The notes under the pieces are model-generated. The model did no database searches. It was given only the letters and a program-made list of their open reading frames with translations, and was not told the origin of the DNA. From CBDFGQ01 sp965247295 (GTDB taxonomy: Bacteria; Chloroflexota; Dehalococcoidia; Lucifugimonadales; JAGWBF01): 64,000 nt of DNA. Each line of letters starts with the position of its first letter. Positions within the stretch are counted from its first letter, which is position 1. The stretch is from contig CBDFGQ010000004.1 of NCBI GenBank assembly GCA_965247295.1, positions 124,001 to 188,000 of the forward strand. The letters are read 5' to 3'. The translations under genes were made by a program, and so were the position numbers. Positions 7,547-15,999 of this stretch are shown here, piece after piece.

Positions 7547-9480
7547 CCCAGCTAGGCGATTACCTGCTGGAGATAGACTGGGACGGGGATGGCCTGTTTG
7601 CCAATACTTACTCCGATGTAAGCGGAGACCTCCTTCCTCCAATCACCACCAAAAGAGGCCGAGACTATGGGTCGATGGTCTATGGGCGGAGCGTTGCCGG
7701 TGTATTGAGCAACAGGCTTCGGAATACTGATAGCAATCGTTATGACCGCTTCAACGTCTCCTCCCCGCTCCATGAGCTCGTTGTCCCAGGCCGCCAGGTA
7801 AGACTATTGATTGGCCTAGGTGCGGACACTGCGATAGTGCGGGCTCAACTCACAGCAGGGACCCAGCTATGGCCTTCTGGTGGCACCGTGGCTACGGGCG
7901 GAGACCTGCTCTTAGAGCTGAATCTGACGATTGATAGCCTGAATCTCACGACCGTCAGCAGTAAACTTCATCGTTTCCAGATGACACGGACGACTGCCTC
8001 AACTGTGGCTATGTCCGCGTTCTGGTCCGATACGGGTGACGGCAGCAGGTTGTCCGTGTATATCCAAAACGCTGCTGGGGCGCGTATGGAGATACCCTAT
8101 TCGTTGCTCGGTACGACTACGAGCACGACCGCAGAGTGGAATATTGACGGGGCAGGTGAGGCAGCTTTACGAACCTTCCTTGGGGCCATTGCGAGTAGTC
8201 AACAGTTCTGGCTTATCGTAGACCGGCGCGATATCGTGAAGTACGTGGGAACGAGCAACGTGGGCTACTCATCACTCTGGAGCGGGTATCTGGATAAGCC
8301 CACCCCAATTGAGCGGAGGGGTGGTATGGATGAGCTGGAACTGAGGGCATTGGGGATACTCTCGCGGCTAAGCCAGCGGAAGGTCTCAGTGCCTATGCAG
8401 AACACGATCAAGTCAGGCCCTGCCATTCGCGAGCTTTTGGACGCCGCCGATATTGCGGCGGAAGCTCGTGGGCGCATTGATGAAGGGGAGTTTACGCTTG
8501 GCCGGTGGTGGGGCAGACTTCAACCAGCTATCAAGTCTATACGGGAAGTCGAAGATACGGAGGGCGGATTCTCCTATGAAGATGCCAGGGGGCGGTATGC
8601 ATTCGATGGGCTCTACCGCAGGTTGTTACAGCGTACGAGCGTTTTGGCCTTCACCGACGACCCACAGGCGACGTACATTCGCGTCATAACCGACGAGCCA
8701 CAGGACCCTGCCCAGGACATTGCCAACATCGTGCGCGTCCCTGTGCGCCAGTATACGGTCGCAGCAACGGCTGTTCTATGGACACTCGGAGAAACACCTC
8801 TACTGAGGGTTGGTGACAGCATCACCTTCGTGGCGGAGTATCCAAATGAGAATAGTCCAACCACTCACCTCGCGGTAGATACTTGGAATACGCTGGTTGC
8901 CACCGCCGACTACACAGCAAATACGGCTGCGAATGGCACAGGCACGAACCTGACGACGTCCTTGGGGGTAACCGTCACGGACACTGCCAACTCCCGGACG
9001 ATGACGCTCACCAATAACCACGCCACGCTCGACATGTATGTGACCCTCCTCCAGGTCCGGGGACAGGCGTTAGTTGCCGGCCAGCCATACAACGTAGAGA
9101 TTAAGGATCAAGACTCCATTGACGACTACGGACCACAGGACTATCTCGCGCCTGGGCAGTTTCTCCCCGATGCTCAAGATGCCACGGAGTATGGACGTTT
9201 TATCTTAGCGTTGCAGAAGGACCCGCTGCGGAAGGCCACTATCACCGTCAACGCCAACGACCATCTGCAAGAGATGACCACGTTAGACGTCTCGGATCGG
9301 GTCATGCTCGTGAGTCGCGGACTGGCCCAAGATATGTTTGTGGAGTCCATCGAGCATCGCATCGACGCTGGCCTGCGCCACGACGTTCGGCTGGTGCTCA
9401 GTCCTTCGCTTCCGTATGGCAACGTTATTATTCTGGGCAGCGGACCTGGCCTCGACACGGGAATCCTGGGCCGTGGGTGA
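7543..9480 (+). CDS. Large tail/baseplate protein
   Basis: 645 residues, starting in an ATGA overlap with the tape measure. The N-terminus (Y-L-L-E-I-D-W-D-G-D-G-x-F-A-N) followed by R-G-R-D-Y and R-L-R-N-T-D-S-x-Y resembles proteins that follow the tape measure in Gram-positive and Chloroflexi phages and form the distal tail or hub. Two beta-sandwich stretches around 95-230 and 400-510 could be carbohydrate-binding inserts; residues 240-390 look more hub-like. No peptidase motif is visible. Its 3' end overlaps a relic tail motif in another frame at 9467-9514. Confidence 0.65.
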   Translation: MTQLGDYLLEIDWDGDGLFANTYSDVSGDLLPPITTKRGRDYGSMVYGRSVAGVLSNRLRNTDSNRYDRFNVSSPLHELVVPGRQVRLLIGLGADTAIVRAQLTAGTQLWPSGGTVATGGDLLLELNLTIDSLNLTTVSSKLHRFQMTRTTASTVAMSAFWSDTGDGSRLSVYIQNAAGARMEIPYSLLGTTTSTTAEWNIDGAGEAALRTFLGAIASSQQFWLIVDRRDIVKYVGTSNVGYSSLWSGYLDKPTPIERRGGMDELELRALGILSRLSQRKVSVPMQNTIKSGPAIRELLDAADIAAEARGRIDEGEFTLGRWWGRLQPAIKSIREVEDTEGGFSYEDARGRYAFDGLYRRLLQRTSVLAFTDDPQATYIRVITDEPQDPAQDIANIVRVPVRQYTVAATAVLWTLGETPLLRVGDSITFVAEYPNENSPTTHLAVDTWNTLVATADYTANTAANGTGTNLTTSLGVTVTDTANSRTMTLTNNHATLDMYVTLLQVRGQALVAGQPYNVEIKDQDSIDDYGPQDYLAPGQFLPDAQDATEYGRFILALQKDPLRKATITVNANDHLQEMTTLDVSDRVMLVSRGLAQDMFVESIEHRIDAGLRHDVRLVLSPSLPYGNVIILGSGPGLDTGILGRG

Positions 9481-9515
9481 GATTCTGACGGCTAGCAACA
9501 TGAGGGAGATAAGCA

Positions 9516-11255
9516 ATGGCCAACGACAAGGTATTGGTGCACAGCGACTATCGAGATGATCCATTAAAACTCCTTGACCGAGCGCATATGAAGTACGTGC
9601 CGTGGCTTGACGCGATGCACCAAGTGCACCGGGGACAAGACCCACCAGACATACCCATCACCCGCACGGGTCAAGTTGAAGCATTGATCAACTCAGGCCG
9701 TTGTCTGTGGGTCTGCCCTACCTGCAACTCGGTCACTCCTGTAGAAAACCGGCCTGCGACCACCCCAGTCGGGTCAACAGGGACGGGGGCCACATGGGAC
9801 CTGACGCCGACACCGGCCCACTATGGCCATCCCTCCATATGCGTCCAGTGCGGGAGCGATTGGGTAGACGTAATATTCCCAACGAATCGGGCTGCCATCG
9901 AAGCGGAGCTCATGAACCAACCGGGGCACCGAGGTTTCGCCCCGGTGAGAAATTGGCGGCCCGGCTGGACCTTGGAATATCTACAGGAGCGGACGGCGCG
10001 GGCCAATGAGCTTATAGTCGCAGGTGTGGGATTTATACGGGCGCTGTCCATTGGGACTCCTCGCCTGTGGTCGGTAGGTGAGATTCTCACGGCGTCCAAC
10101 ATGAACACGTATATATCCGACATCCTGGACGATCTCAAAGGGACGAATGGCCCCATCGAGTACACAGACGCCATCGTGATCGATAGCCTCACCACCACGG
10201 AGCGGGATGCGCTGACTGCTGTCAATGGCATGGTCATCTATAACAGCACGTTAAGTGTGTTTCAACGTTACGAGAATGGCACGTGGGTTAATCACACCGA
10301 TGCCACGTCCCTGACCCTTTCCGGCGGAGCTCAAGGTGACGCATTATTCCTGAACTCATCTGGAACTGTAACGCGTCTTGCTGCGGGAACGGACAGACAG
10401 GTTTTCAGGACTCAGGGAGCCAGTGCCAACCCGATATGGGACGATCTGGAGGATATACGGGTAGCGGGTACTACAGCTCAGGGTGATGTTTTTTATGTTG
10501 GGTCGAATGGCCGATTAAACCGTTTAGCGGCGGGCACAAGTGGTTACTTCTATCAGACTCAGGGAACTAATGCTGATCCTATATGGGCGTCGGCAAGCGC
10601 TACCGTTGGCTTCGTCAGGCTTACAACAGGCACGTCGTGGACAGTACCTACAGGCGTCAATGCGGTTTTCGTTGAAGTAATTGGTGGTGGCGGTGGTGGT
10701 GGCATTCACACGAGCCTAGGTGAAAGCGGTTTGATAGCCCGCCATTTCTTTTTGGCTTCCAGCCTTGGGACTACCGTAACATATGCTATAGGAGCCGGAG
10801 GTGCATCGGCCACAGCTGGAGGTAACACTGTTTTTGCCGGCCATGCGGTAGGGTTGGGCGGGCGTGGTCCGGTGAGCGCAGCTCCCCAATATGATCACCC
10901 GAAGGCAACGGGCCAGACTGGCGCGAACGGCGGCAGCGGGGGTAGGCCTAATAACGGAGGTGCAGCGGGCAACACGGGATTACCTACCACGGTGGGCGGA
11001 GGTGCTGGAGGAACAGCAGGTAGTGGAACCGGCGCTGGGGGCGCTGGGGGCGCTGGCACAAATAGTCTTAACGGGCTAGGTAGTGGTGGTGGTGGCGGTG
11101 GCGGCGGCGGGAGTTCCGGCGGGAATGGAGGCGTAGGAGGTGCGGGAGGAATACCAGGCGGTGGCGGTGGTGGAGGTGGAACAGCTGGTGGTTCTGCTAC
11201 TCAAGGTGCTGCCGGCGCTGGTGGCCGTGGGGAGATACGGATATGGTATTGGTAG
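9516..11255 (+). CDS. Tail fibre with zinc ribbon and polyglycine receptor domain
   Basis: 579 residues. Residues 60-130 hold CPTC and CVQC pairs forming a zinc ribbon, unusual in a fibre. Residues 185-205 carry W-S-V-G-E-I-L-T-A-S-N-M-N-T, a motif seen at the start of phage fibre repeats. Two copies of an A-x-G-D-x-F-x-x-x-x-G-x-x-x-R-L-A-A-G-T repeat follow, then F-V-R-L-T-T-G-T-S-W-T-V-P-T-G-V, and about 170 residues of Gly-rich sequence ending G-E-I-R-I-W-Y-W. Such Gly-rich ends form polyglycine II sandwiches that bind host receptors. It is the last phage gene, followed by a hairpin and tRNA-Cys. Confidence 0.8.
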   Translation: MANDKVLVHSDYRDDPLKLLDRAHMKYVPWLDAMHQVHRGQDPPDIPITRTGQVEALINSGRCLWVCPTCNSVTPVENRPATTPVGSTGTGATWDLTPTPAHYGHPSICVQCGSDWVDVIFPTNRAAIEAELMNQPGHRGFAPVRNWRPGWTLEYLQERTARANELIVAGVGFIRALSIGTPRLWSVGEILTASNMNTYISDILDDLKGTNGPIEYTDAIVIDSLTTTERDALTAVNGMVIYNSTLSVFQRYENGTWVNHTDATSLTLSGGAQGDALFLNSSGTVTRLAAGTDRQVFRTQGASANPIWDDLEDIRVAGTTAQGDVFYVGSNGRLNRLAAGTSGYFYQTQGTNADPIWASASATVGFVRLTTGTSWTVPTGVNAVFVEVIGGGGGGGIHTSLGESGLIARHFFLASSLGTTVTYAIGAGGASATAGGNTVFAGHAVGLGGRGPVSAAPQYDHPKATGQTGANGGSGGRPNNGGAAGNTGLPTTVGGGAGGTAGSGTGAGGAGGAGTNSLNGLGSGGGGGGGGGSSGGNGGVGGAGGIPGGGGGGGGTAGGSATQGAAGAGGRGEIRIWYW

Positions 11256-11263
11256 TTCAAATG

Positions 11264-11290
11264 CAAATGTCGGCAATATGCCGACATTTG
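11264..11290 (+). terminator. Hairpin after the phage tail fibre gene
   Basis: CAAATGTCGGC (11264-11274), loop AATAT, then the exact complement GCCGACATTTG (11280-11290). It lies 9 bases after the fibre stop. No T-run follows, so it may act as an mRNA-end stabiliser or a factor-dependent terminator. Confidence 0.55.
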
Positions 11291-11331
11291 GGGCCAAATA
11301 ACTGGCATTTAGCTATGAATTAGAAGGTTGG

Positions 11332-11405
11332 AGGCGACGGGCGGATTCGAACCGCCGAATAGAGGTTTTGCAGACCTCCGCCTTAGTCCACTTGGCTACG
11401 TCGCC
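11332..11405 (-). tRNA. tRNA-Cys (GCA)
   Basis: On the minus strand the sequence folds as a cloverleaf: acceptor GGCGACG/CGTCGCC, anticodon loop CTGCAAA with GCA, and T-arm GGCGG-TTCGAAT-CCGCC. The discriminator is U, as expected for Cys, and CCA is encoded (11329-11331). The 3' end faces the phage block, the usual geometry for a prophage integrated in a tRNA gene. It is the second gene of a tRNA-Leu/tRNA-Cys unit. Confidence 0.93.
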
Positions 11406-11423
11406 TGGTCTTAAATGATCTGG

Positions 11424-11517
11424 TGCCGAGGGCGGGACTTGAACCCACACAGGCTTTCGCCTACCACCCCCTCAAGATGGCGTGTCTACCAATTCCACCA
11501 CCTCGGCGCTGGGCGTC
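11424..11517 (-). tRNA. tRNA-Leu (GAG)
   Basis: Minus-strand class II tRNA: acceptor GCCGAGG/CCTCGGC, anticodon stem CCATC/GGTGG around loop TTGAGGG giving anticodon GAG, a long variable arm (TAGGCGAAAGCCTG) and T-loop TTCAAGT. CCA is encoded at 11421-11423. It decodes CUC/CUU and therefore matches the CTC specifier proposed in the T-box leader at 59209-59512. Confidence 0.93.
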
Positions 11518-11584
11518 CCTGATTATATCACCTTTGGACGCCGGTCCCGGGGCGGGACACACCCCTCGGTGCCTACCGTCTAAG

Positions 11585-11613
11585 ATTATATCATCCCGAG
11601 GTACGTTACCCAA
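11585..11613 (-). promoter_or_regulatory. Promoter of the tRNA-Leu/tRNA-Cys unit
   Basis: Read on the minus strand: TTGGGT, 17-bp spacer, TATAAT, about 70 bp upstream of tRNA-Leu. A second GATATAATC occurs at 11521-11529, closer to the tRNA but without a good -35. Confidence 0.6.
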
Positions 11614-11651
11614 CCCCTGCCAAAAGAGCTGGGACGGGGCCCCGGAAAAGA

Positions 11652-11706
11652 GGTAAATTTACCAAATATGGAACAGTTGACAACTCTGTGGGAAACCTGG
11701 TAGCCT
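11652..11706 (+). promoter_or_regulatory. Candidate promoter and palindrome before the binding-protein gene
   Basis: A perfect 12-bp palindrome GGTAAATTTACC (11652-11663) lies just upstream of TTGACA (11677-11682), followed after 18 bp by a weak -10, TAGCCT. The palindrome could be an operator for a substrate-responsive repressor. The -10 is poor, so confidence is low. Confidence 0.35.
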
Positions 11707-11759
11707 ATTGTAACTCTTAGCTAGGCCTGTCCCAGTAGAATCGTGATGGAGGATATATC

Positions 11760-13754
11760 ATGAAGGCTCATCGGTCACTAGGGACCAAGTGGTTGGTCTT
11801 GATCCCACTGCTAATGGTCCTGCTGATTGCGGTGGCCTGCGGAGGGGACGATGCAACCCCTGTGGTCATCGAAAAAGAGGTGATTGTAGAGAAGGAAGTG
11901 ATCAAAGAGGTACCTAAAGAGGTGATTGTAGAGAAGGAAGTGATCAAAGAGGTACCTAAAGAGGTGATTGTAGAGAAGGAAGTGATCAAAGAGGTGGAGG
12001 TGATCAAAGAGGTGGAGGTGATCAAAGAGGTCCAGGTCACCGTGATGGCCATGGAGCCCACTCCCACCCCGGTGGTCAAGCCAGTGCCCCAGGCGGTGGT
12101 GCCCGCCTACGTAAGTAAGGGCAAGTACGGTGGAGTCGTCCCACTGGCCGGGTCGTGGGACCCCGGGTTCCTTGACCTCCACTTCTCCGCGAGCTTGAAC
12201 TCGGGCCTCCTGGTGGCCGCTCCCAGGTTCAACCAGCTGGTTGAATTCAACCCCGTCGACCCCAATGAGATAATCGGCGACCTCTCGGTTGGCTGGGAGG
12301 TGAGCAATGACGGCAAGACCTACACCTTCTTCCTCCACCCGAAGGCCAACTGGGCCGATGGGAAGCCGGTGACGGCCGAGGACATCGTGTTCAGCATGGA
12401 CCGGATCACGGACCCAGACGCGGTGAGGCCCAGGGCCGGCGCGGCGATTAAGCCCTTCTACGCCAACGGGACCGCCAGGGCGATAGACGAGAAGACGGTG
12501 GAGATCCCCCTCAAGTTCGCTTCGGCGGCCTTCCTGCCCTGGCTGGCATTCGACTACATCAAGATGTACCCCAAGCACATCGCGGAGAACCTTACCCAGG
12601 AAGAGGTAAACTGCTGCTACGAGAACATGCTGGGGTCCGGCCCCTGGCTCTTCAAGGACCTTAAGCGGGGGGCCTTCCTGGAGTGGGAGAAGAATCCCAA
12701 CTACTTCAAGGAGGGGCGGCCCTTCTGGGACGGCTACATATCCCACATCATCAAGGACAACAGCCGGACGATCGCGTCGCTGCAGACTGGGCAGGTGCTG
12801 GCAAATCTGCAGCCCTACATTAATAACATTAACATGGACGTGTTCCAGCAGCTGGAGAAGGACACCAACGGCCAGTTGGTGGCGGTGCAGCTAGAGGGCG
12901 GCTCTCACCCCGGCATGATGCTCAACTGGACCAAGCCCCCCTTCGACGACGCCAACGTCCGGCGCGCCGTGATGCTGGTTCTGGACCGGGTGGAGCTGAT
13001 AAAGACCGTCTACAAGGGATTCGGTAAGCAGGGCACCTTCCTGCCGGGCGGCAGCACCGTAGCCGAGGCCGAGGCCAACTGGCCCGGCTGGCGGTACGTG
13101 GACTCTGCCGGCAAGCTGATAACCACGGACCCGGTGAAGGTGGTGGGGGCGGTTAAGCACCCCGACGACATAGCCGAGGCCGTGAAGCTGGTAACCGACG
13201 CGGGGTACATGAACAACTTCAGTGGTACCTTCATGTCCTTCAACACCCCGGAATACGTCCAGCGGGCCACCCTGGTTTCCCGGCAGCTGAAGAATCACTT
13301 TGGCTGGGACATAGAGGTCAGACCCCTGGACCTGGCCGCCGCCTCCGTCGAGCGGAACGCGGGCCGGTTCAATATCCACTCGGACAGCCACGGGGTGGAG
13401 CTCAACGACCCCAACTCCCTCATCGGGCAGATGTACCTGCCGGGTGGGGGCAGGAACCCCTTGAGCTGGGGGGACGACACGATTTCGGCCCTCTCCGAGC
13501 TCCAGATCAGGGCGGCTACCCCCGAGGACCGGTTCAAACTCATCCTGAAGATGGAGTCGCGCCTCAAGGAGGGCATCGCCCAGTGGGTGCCCGAGGCGTG
13601 GCTGCCCATCCAGGGGGCGATAAACGTCAAGATCAGGAACTTCGTCCAGATACCGAACACGGCCGTCTCCATGTCGATGCATACGATAAAGAAGATGGAG
13701 CACCTGTGGCTCGATAACAACGCCACCCCGGAGATGGGCCTGGGTGCAGAGTAG
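11760..13754 (+). CDS. ABC transporter substrate-binding lipoprotein, peptide/nickel family 5
   Basis: 664 residues. It captures an oligopeptide-like or other solute outside the membrane for an ABC importer. A signal peptide ends in lipobox I-A-V-A-C with Cys27. Residues 35-95 are a repeat linker built of E-V-I-V-E-K-E-V-I-K-E-V-P-K units, then a Pro/Thr hinge. The SBP_bac_5 domain follows with V-S-x-D-G-K-T-Y-T-F-x-L-x-x-x-A-x-W-A-D-G-K-P-V-T-A-E-D, and F-D-D-A-N-V-R-R-A in the middle. No permease or ATPase genes adjoin, so partners are elsewhere. An ATG behind GGAGG fits. Confidence 0.9.
   Translation: MKAHRSLGTKWLVLIPLLMVLLIAVACGGDDATPVVIEKEVIVEKEVIKEVPKEVIVEKEVIKEVPKEVIVEKEVIKEVEVIKEVEVIKEVQVTVMAMEPTPTPVVKPVPQAVVPAYVSKGKYGGVVPLAGSWDPGFLDLHFSASLNSGLLVAAPRFNQLVEFNPVDPNEIIGDLSVGWEVSNDGKTYTFFLHPKANWADGKPVTAEDIVFSMDRITDPDAVRPRAGAAIKPFYANGTARAIDEKTVEIPLKFASAAFLPWLAFDYIKMYPKHIAENLTQEEVNCCYENMLGSGPWLFKDLKRGAFLEWEKNPNYFKEGRPFWDGYISHIIKDNSRTIASLQTGQVLANLQPYINNINMDVFQQLEKDTNGQLVAVQLEGGSHPGMMLNWTKPPFDDANVRRAVMLVLDRVELIKTVYKGFGKQGTFLPGGSTVAEAEANWPGWRYVDSAGKLITTDPVKVVGAVKHPDDIAEAVKLVTDAGYMNNFSGTFMSFNTPEYVQRATLVSRQLKNHFGWDIEVRPLDLAAASVERNAGRFNIHSDSHGVELNDPNSLIGQMYLPGGGRNPLSWGDDTISALSELQIRAATPEDRFKLILKMESRLKEGIAQWVPEAWLPIQGAINVKIRNFVQIPNTAVSMSMHTIKKMEHLWLDNNATPEMGLGAE
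11877..12031 (+). repeat. 42-bp tandem repeat in the binding-protein linker
   Basis: Three head-to-tail copies starting at 11877, 11919 and 11961 encode E-V-I-V-E-K-E-V-I-K-E-V-P-K; the third copy diverges at its end into 18-bp units (GTGATCAAAGAGGTGGAG). The copies of the 42-bp unit are almost identical at DNA level, which points to recent slippage or unequal exchange. Confidence 0.85.
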
Positions 13755-13809
13755 CCCCGGATATTGGGCTAATAGCCCACTGCTTGACGCCTAGATAAAT
13801 CGGGAAATG

Positions 13810-13843
13810 ACTGGCCCTATGCAGTTAACTGCATAGGGCCAGT
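13810..13843. terminator. Bidirectional terminator palindrome
   Basis: ACTGGCCCTATGCAGTT (13810-13826) is followed immediately by its exact reverse complement (13827-13843). It sits between the convergent binding-protein gene and the class IV aminotransferase, so it can end both transcripts. Confidence 0.75.
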
Positions 13844-13884
13844 TGCTTTAGAAGGACGGATGTCTCGCCGCGGCTGTGGCGGGA

Positions 13885-14790
13885 CTAACTCTGGTCGTAC
13901 TGGAGAGCCTGGTCCACGATATTCATGCCCACCGCCTCGCTCCATGCCGCCAGTAGCTGCCTGGTTATTGGGCCGGGCGTGCCATCCCCTATCTGGCGCT
14001 TGTCGACCCGGGTGACCGGCAAGACACATGGGCTGGTGCTGGAGAAGAAGGCCTCGTCCGCGGTGTAGAGGTCGTAGGGCTGGAGGTCTTCCTCCACGAC
14101 TGGGTTGCTCAACTGGCGCCCCAGGTCGAATACCATCCCCCTGGACACCCCTTGGAGGATGTTGCGGTCCCCCGGCGACCGGATGGCGCCCCCGCTCACC
14201 AGGAACACGTTGTATCCTGTTCCCTCGGCAAGGTTGCCCTCCGTGTCAAGAAGGATGGGCCAGGAGTCCGGGTCCACGTCACCCGCCTCCAGATCGGCCA
14301 GGTTGAAATTCATCCGGCTGTAGTTCTTGACCTTGGGGTCCAGGGAGTCCGGGGGATAGCTGCGGGTACGGGGGATGACGCCATGGGCCCCCTCCTTGAA
14401 GTACCTGGCGAACCTCCCGAAGTCGATCGCCGCCACCTTGACGCAGACCGAGGACGGCCCGGCGGAGCGGGTGGAGCGGCCTGGCCCCCTGGTCACGAAC
14501 TGGGTTATGGTGAAGTCGCCAACCTCCGCCCGCAGGTGCTCGTTACGCCGAACGACCTCGTCGCTGATCTCCAGCATCTCCTCGGGGGACACCCCTGGGT
14601 CCATGCGGACGTATTTGAGGGACCTGTACAGACGGTCCACGTGCTCATCCATGCGGAAGCTCTTGCCGTTGAAGGTACGGGCCACGTCAAAGATGACATC
14701 TCCCACCGTGAATCCCCGGTCCAAAGGGTCTATTTTCACCTGGCTGAAGGGCGTCCACTTGCCGTTGAAATAGGTTGTGTAGTCTGCCAT
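13885..14790 (-). CDS. Class IV PLP aminotransferase (BCAT/D-amino acid transaminase type)
   Basis: 301 residues from the ATG at 14790, chosen because GAGGAGG lies 5 bases upstream, although the frame is open further. It transfers amino groups using PLP. Fold type IV landmarks are Y-F-N-G-K-W at the start, D-P-L-D-R-G-F-T-V-G-D, the PLP lysine probably K155 in K-V-K-N-Y-S-R-M, and E-G-T-G-Y-N-V-F near residue 190. Branched-chain or D-amino acids are both possible substrates; the sequence alone does not decide. Genes downstream on the same strand are absent; the EthD-like gene lies upstream at 14940. Confidence 0.8.
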   Translation of the reverse strand: MADYTTYFNGKWTPFSQVKIDPLDRGFTVGDVIFDVARTFNGKSFRMDEHVDRLYRSLKYVRMDPGVSPEEMLEISDEVVRRNEHLRAEVGDFTITQFVTRGPGRSTRSAGPSSVCVKVAAIDFGRFARYFKEGAHGVIPRTRSYPPDSLDPKVKNYSRMNFNLADLEAGDVDPDSWPILLDTEGNLAEGTGYNVFLVSGGAIRSPGDRNILQGVSRGMVFDLGRQLSNPVVEEDLQPYDLYTADEAFFSSTSPCVLPVTRVDKRQIGDGTPGPITRQLLAAWSEAVGMNIVDQALQYDQS

Positions 14791-14939
14791 GCGTTCCTCC
14801 TCGACGCGAATACGTTGTCCCTCGGACAACGTTTCCCAGTGGGTTGTCGGGTCACACGCCCGTAGCCGGGAACCAACCATGGCGCTTACCTCGGTCAGCT
14901 CGCCTCGGCCCTTACTCACGAAGGGTATCGTCCCGAGCG

Positions 14940-15275
14940 CTATTCCCCTCGTCTACGCGTGGATATCCAACTGTATAGGACCTCGGACCCGGGCTCAAGT
15001 AGGTCGGTATAACGGCCCTGCTCCCTTTCCTGAACCCGCTTCTTGCTCCGCAGGGCCATGGTGGCTTCGACGTCCTCGGTCTCAATTTCGTATACCGCGA
15101 GGTACTTCCGTCGCCCGGACTGGGGCTCCTTGATCATGTATCGGGTCGCGGCTAGGAATCCCGGGGTTTCCAGAACATCGGGCACGTGGACGTTATCATA
15201 CCAGTCGTTGTACTCATCCTCCCTTGAGGGGTCGCTGCAGCTGGTTTCCACCACGTTTACCCACCTTGCCATCAT
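14940..15275 (-). CDS. EthD-like / dimeric alpha-beta barrel protein
   Basis: 111 residues behind GGGGAGGAG; the first or second of two adjacent ATGs may start it. The pattern D-E-Y-N-D-W-Y-D-N-V-H-V-P-D-V-L-E-T-P-G-F, then R-Y and Y-L-A-V-Y-E-I, is that of ferredoxin-fold dimeric barrels of the EthD type, in which the N-V-H-x-P segment lines a pocket. These occur in degradation pathways as small monooxygenases, isomerases or accessory proteins. It is upstream of the aminotransferase on the same strand, 149 bp apart. Confidence 0.7.
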   Translation of the reverse strand: MMARWVNVVETSCSDPSREDEYNDWYDNVHVPDVLETPGFLAATRYMIKEPQSGRRKYLAVYEIETEDVEATMALRSKKRVQEREQGRYTDLLEPGSEVLYSWISTRRRGE

Positions 15276-15525
15276 ACTCCTCCCCTTTGGTTTTGGTTTT
15301 CAGGGCTAGTTACACCGCCTCGGCGATGGTTACCTTGCGAAGGTGCAAAAGGCAGCCCCAGCCGACGCTAACCGTTCCCATACGTCCGCCCTAAGCTGAT
15401 CTGCGGTCTGCGCTACAGTGAGGCCCAGAAACATTGCAGGTGACGTATTTCCCGCCGACTAGCGTCGCGCTCACTGGGGTCTCCTCTGGGCTGACTCTGT
15501 ATAGAGCCAGCTGGGCAGAGGCCGC

Positions 15526-15912
15526 TTATTGATCTTTATGGGCCGCCGGCGGAGTCCCTTCCAGGTAGGTGGTATGGGCGAAGGGGTCCGAAATGGGGAA
15601 GAAAGTCAGGATGCAGGCGTCGCCTGGACCCGGGTTGGAGAATCCGTGGGCAACGCCGGGGGGAATCACCAGCGTGTGGTCAGGCCCCACCCGCCGAACC
15701 TCGTCCCCCAGGCGCACCTCCAGCGTTCCCCTTAGTATCGTTATAAGCTCATCGGCCTCGTGTACGTGAAGAGGGGCGCCCGCGTCCCTTCCGACGACGC
15801 TGTAGGACACGCTGCTGCTGGTGGTGCCGTCCCCAGGCCTGGTGATCTCCCATTTTCGGTAATTGGGTCGCCACGGGGTTTCCGGTAGGTCGTTGTGGTC
15901 GACGATTCCCAT
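15526..15912 (-). CDS. Cupin domain protein
   Basis: 128 residues forming one conserved cupin barrel. Motif 1 is P-L-H-V-H-E-A-D-E-L-I-T-I-L-R-G with the metal-ligand pattern H-x-H-x4-E, and motif 2 is P-P-G-V-A-H-G-F-S-N with the third His. A mononuclear metal site is expected. Small single-domain cupins may be dioxygenases, isomerases or binding proteins; nothing here fixes the substrate. It lies alone between the EthD-like and aminotransferase genes, with a 250-bp gap (15276-15525) in which I see no gene. Confidence 0.8.
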   Translation of the reverse strand: MGIVDHNDLPETPWRPNYRKWEITRPGDGTTSSSVSYSVVGRDAGAPLHVHEADELITILRGTLEVRLGDEVRRVGPDHTLVIPPGVAHGFSNPGPGDACILTFFPISDPFAHTTYLEGTPPAAHKDQ

Positions 15913-15999
15913 ATTGGGTCTCCCGCCAGCTACCTGATGATAGCGATTGTAGGAGAAGGCCCTGCTCCCGTCAAACCAAGCTACGGGAAGTAGGCCGGA

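Noticed and set aside
11811..12746. Long minus-strand frame antisense to the binding lipoprotein
   Set aside because: GC-rich codon positions of the real gene keep the opposite strand open; the translation is His/Leu/Val low-complexity without motifs.
12891..13703. Second long antisense frame over the binding lipoprotein
   Set aside because: Same reason; no start site, no recognisable domain.
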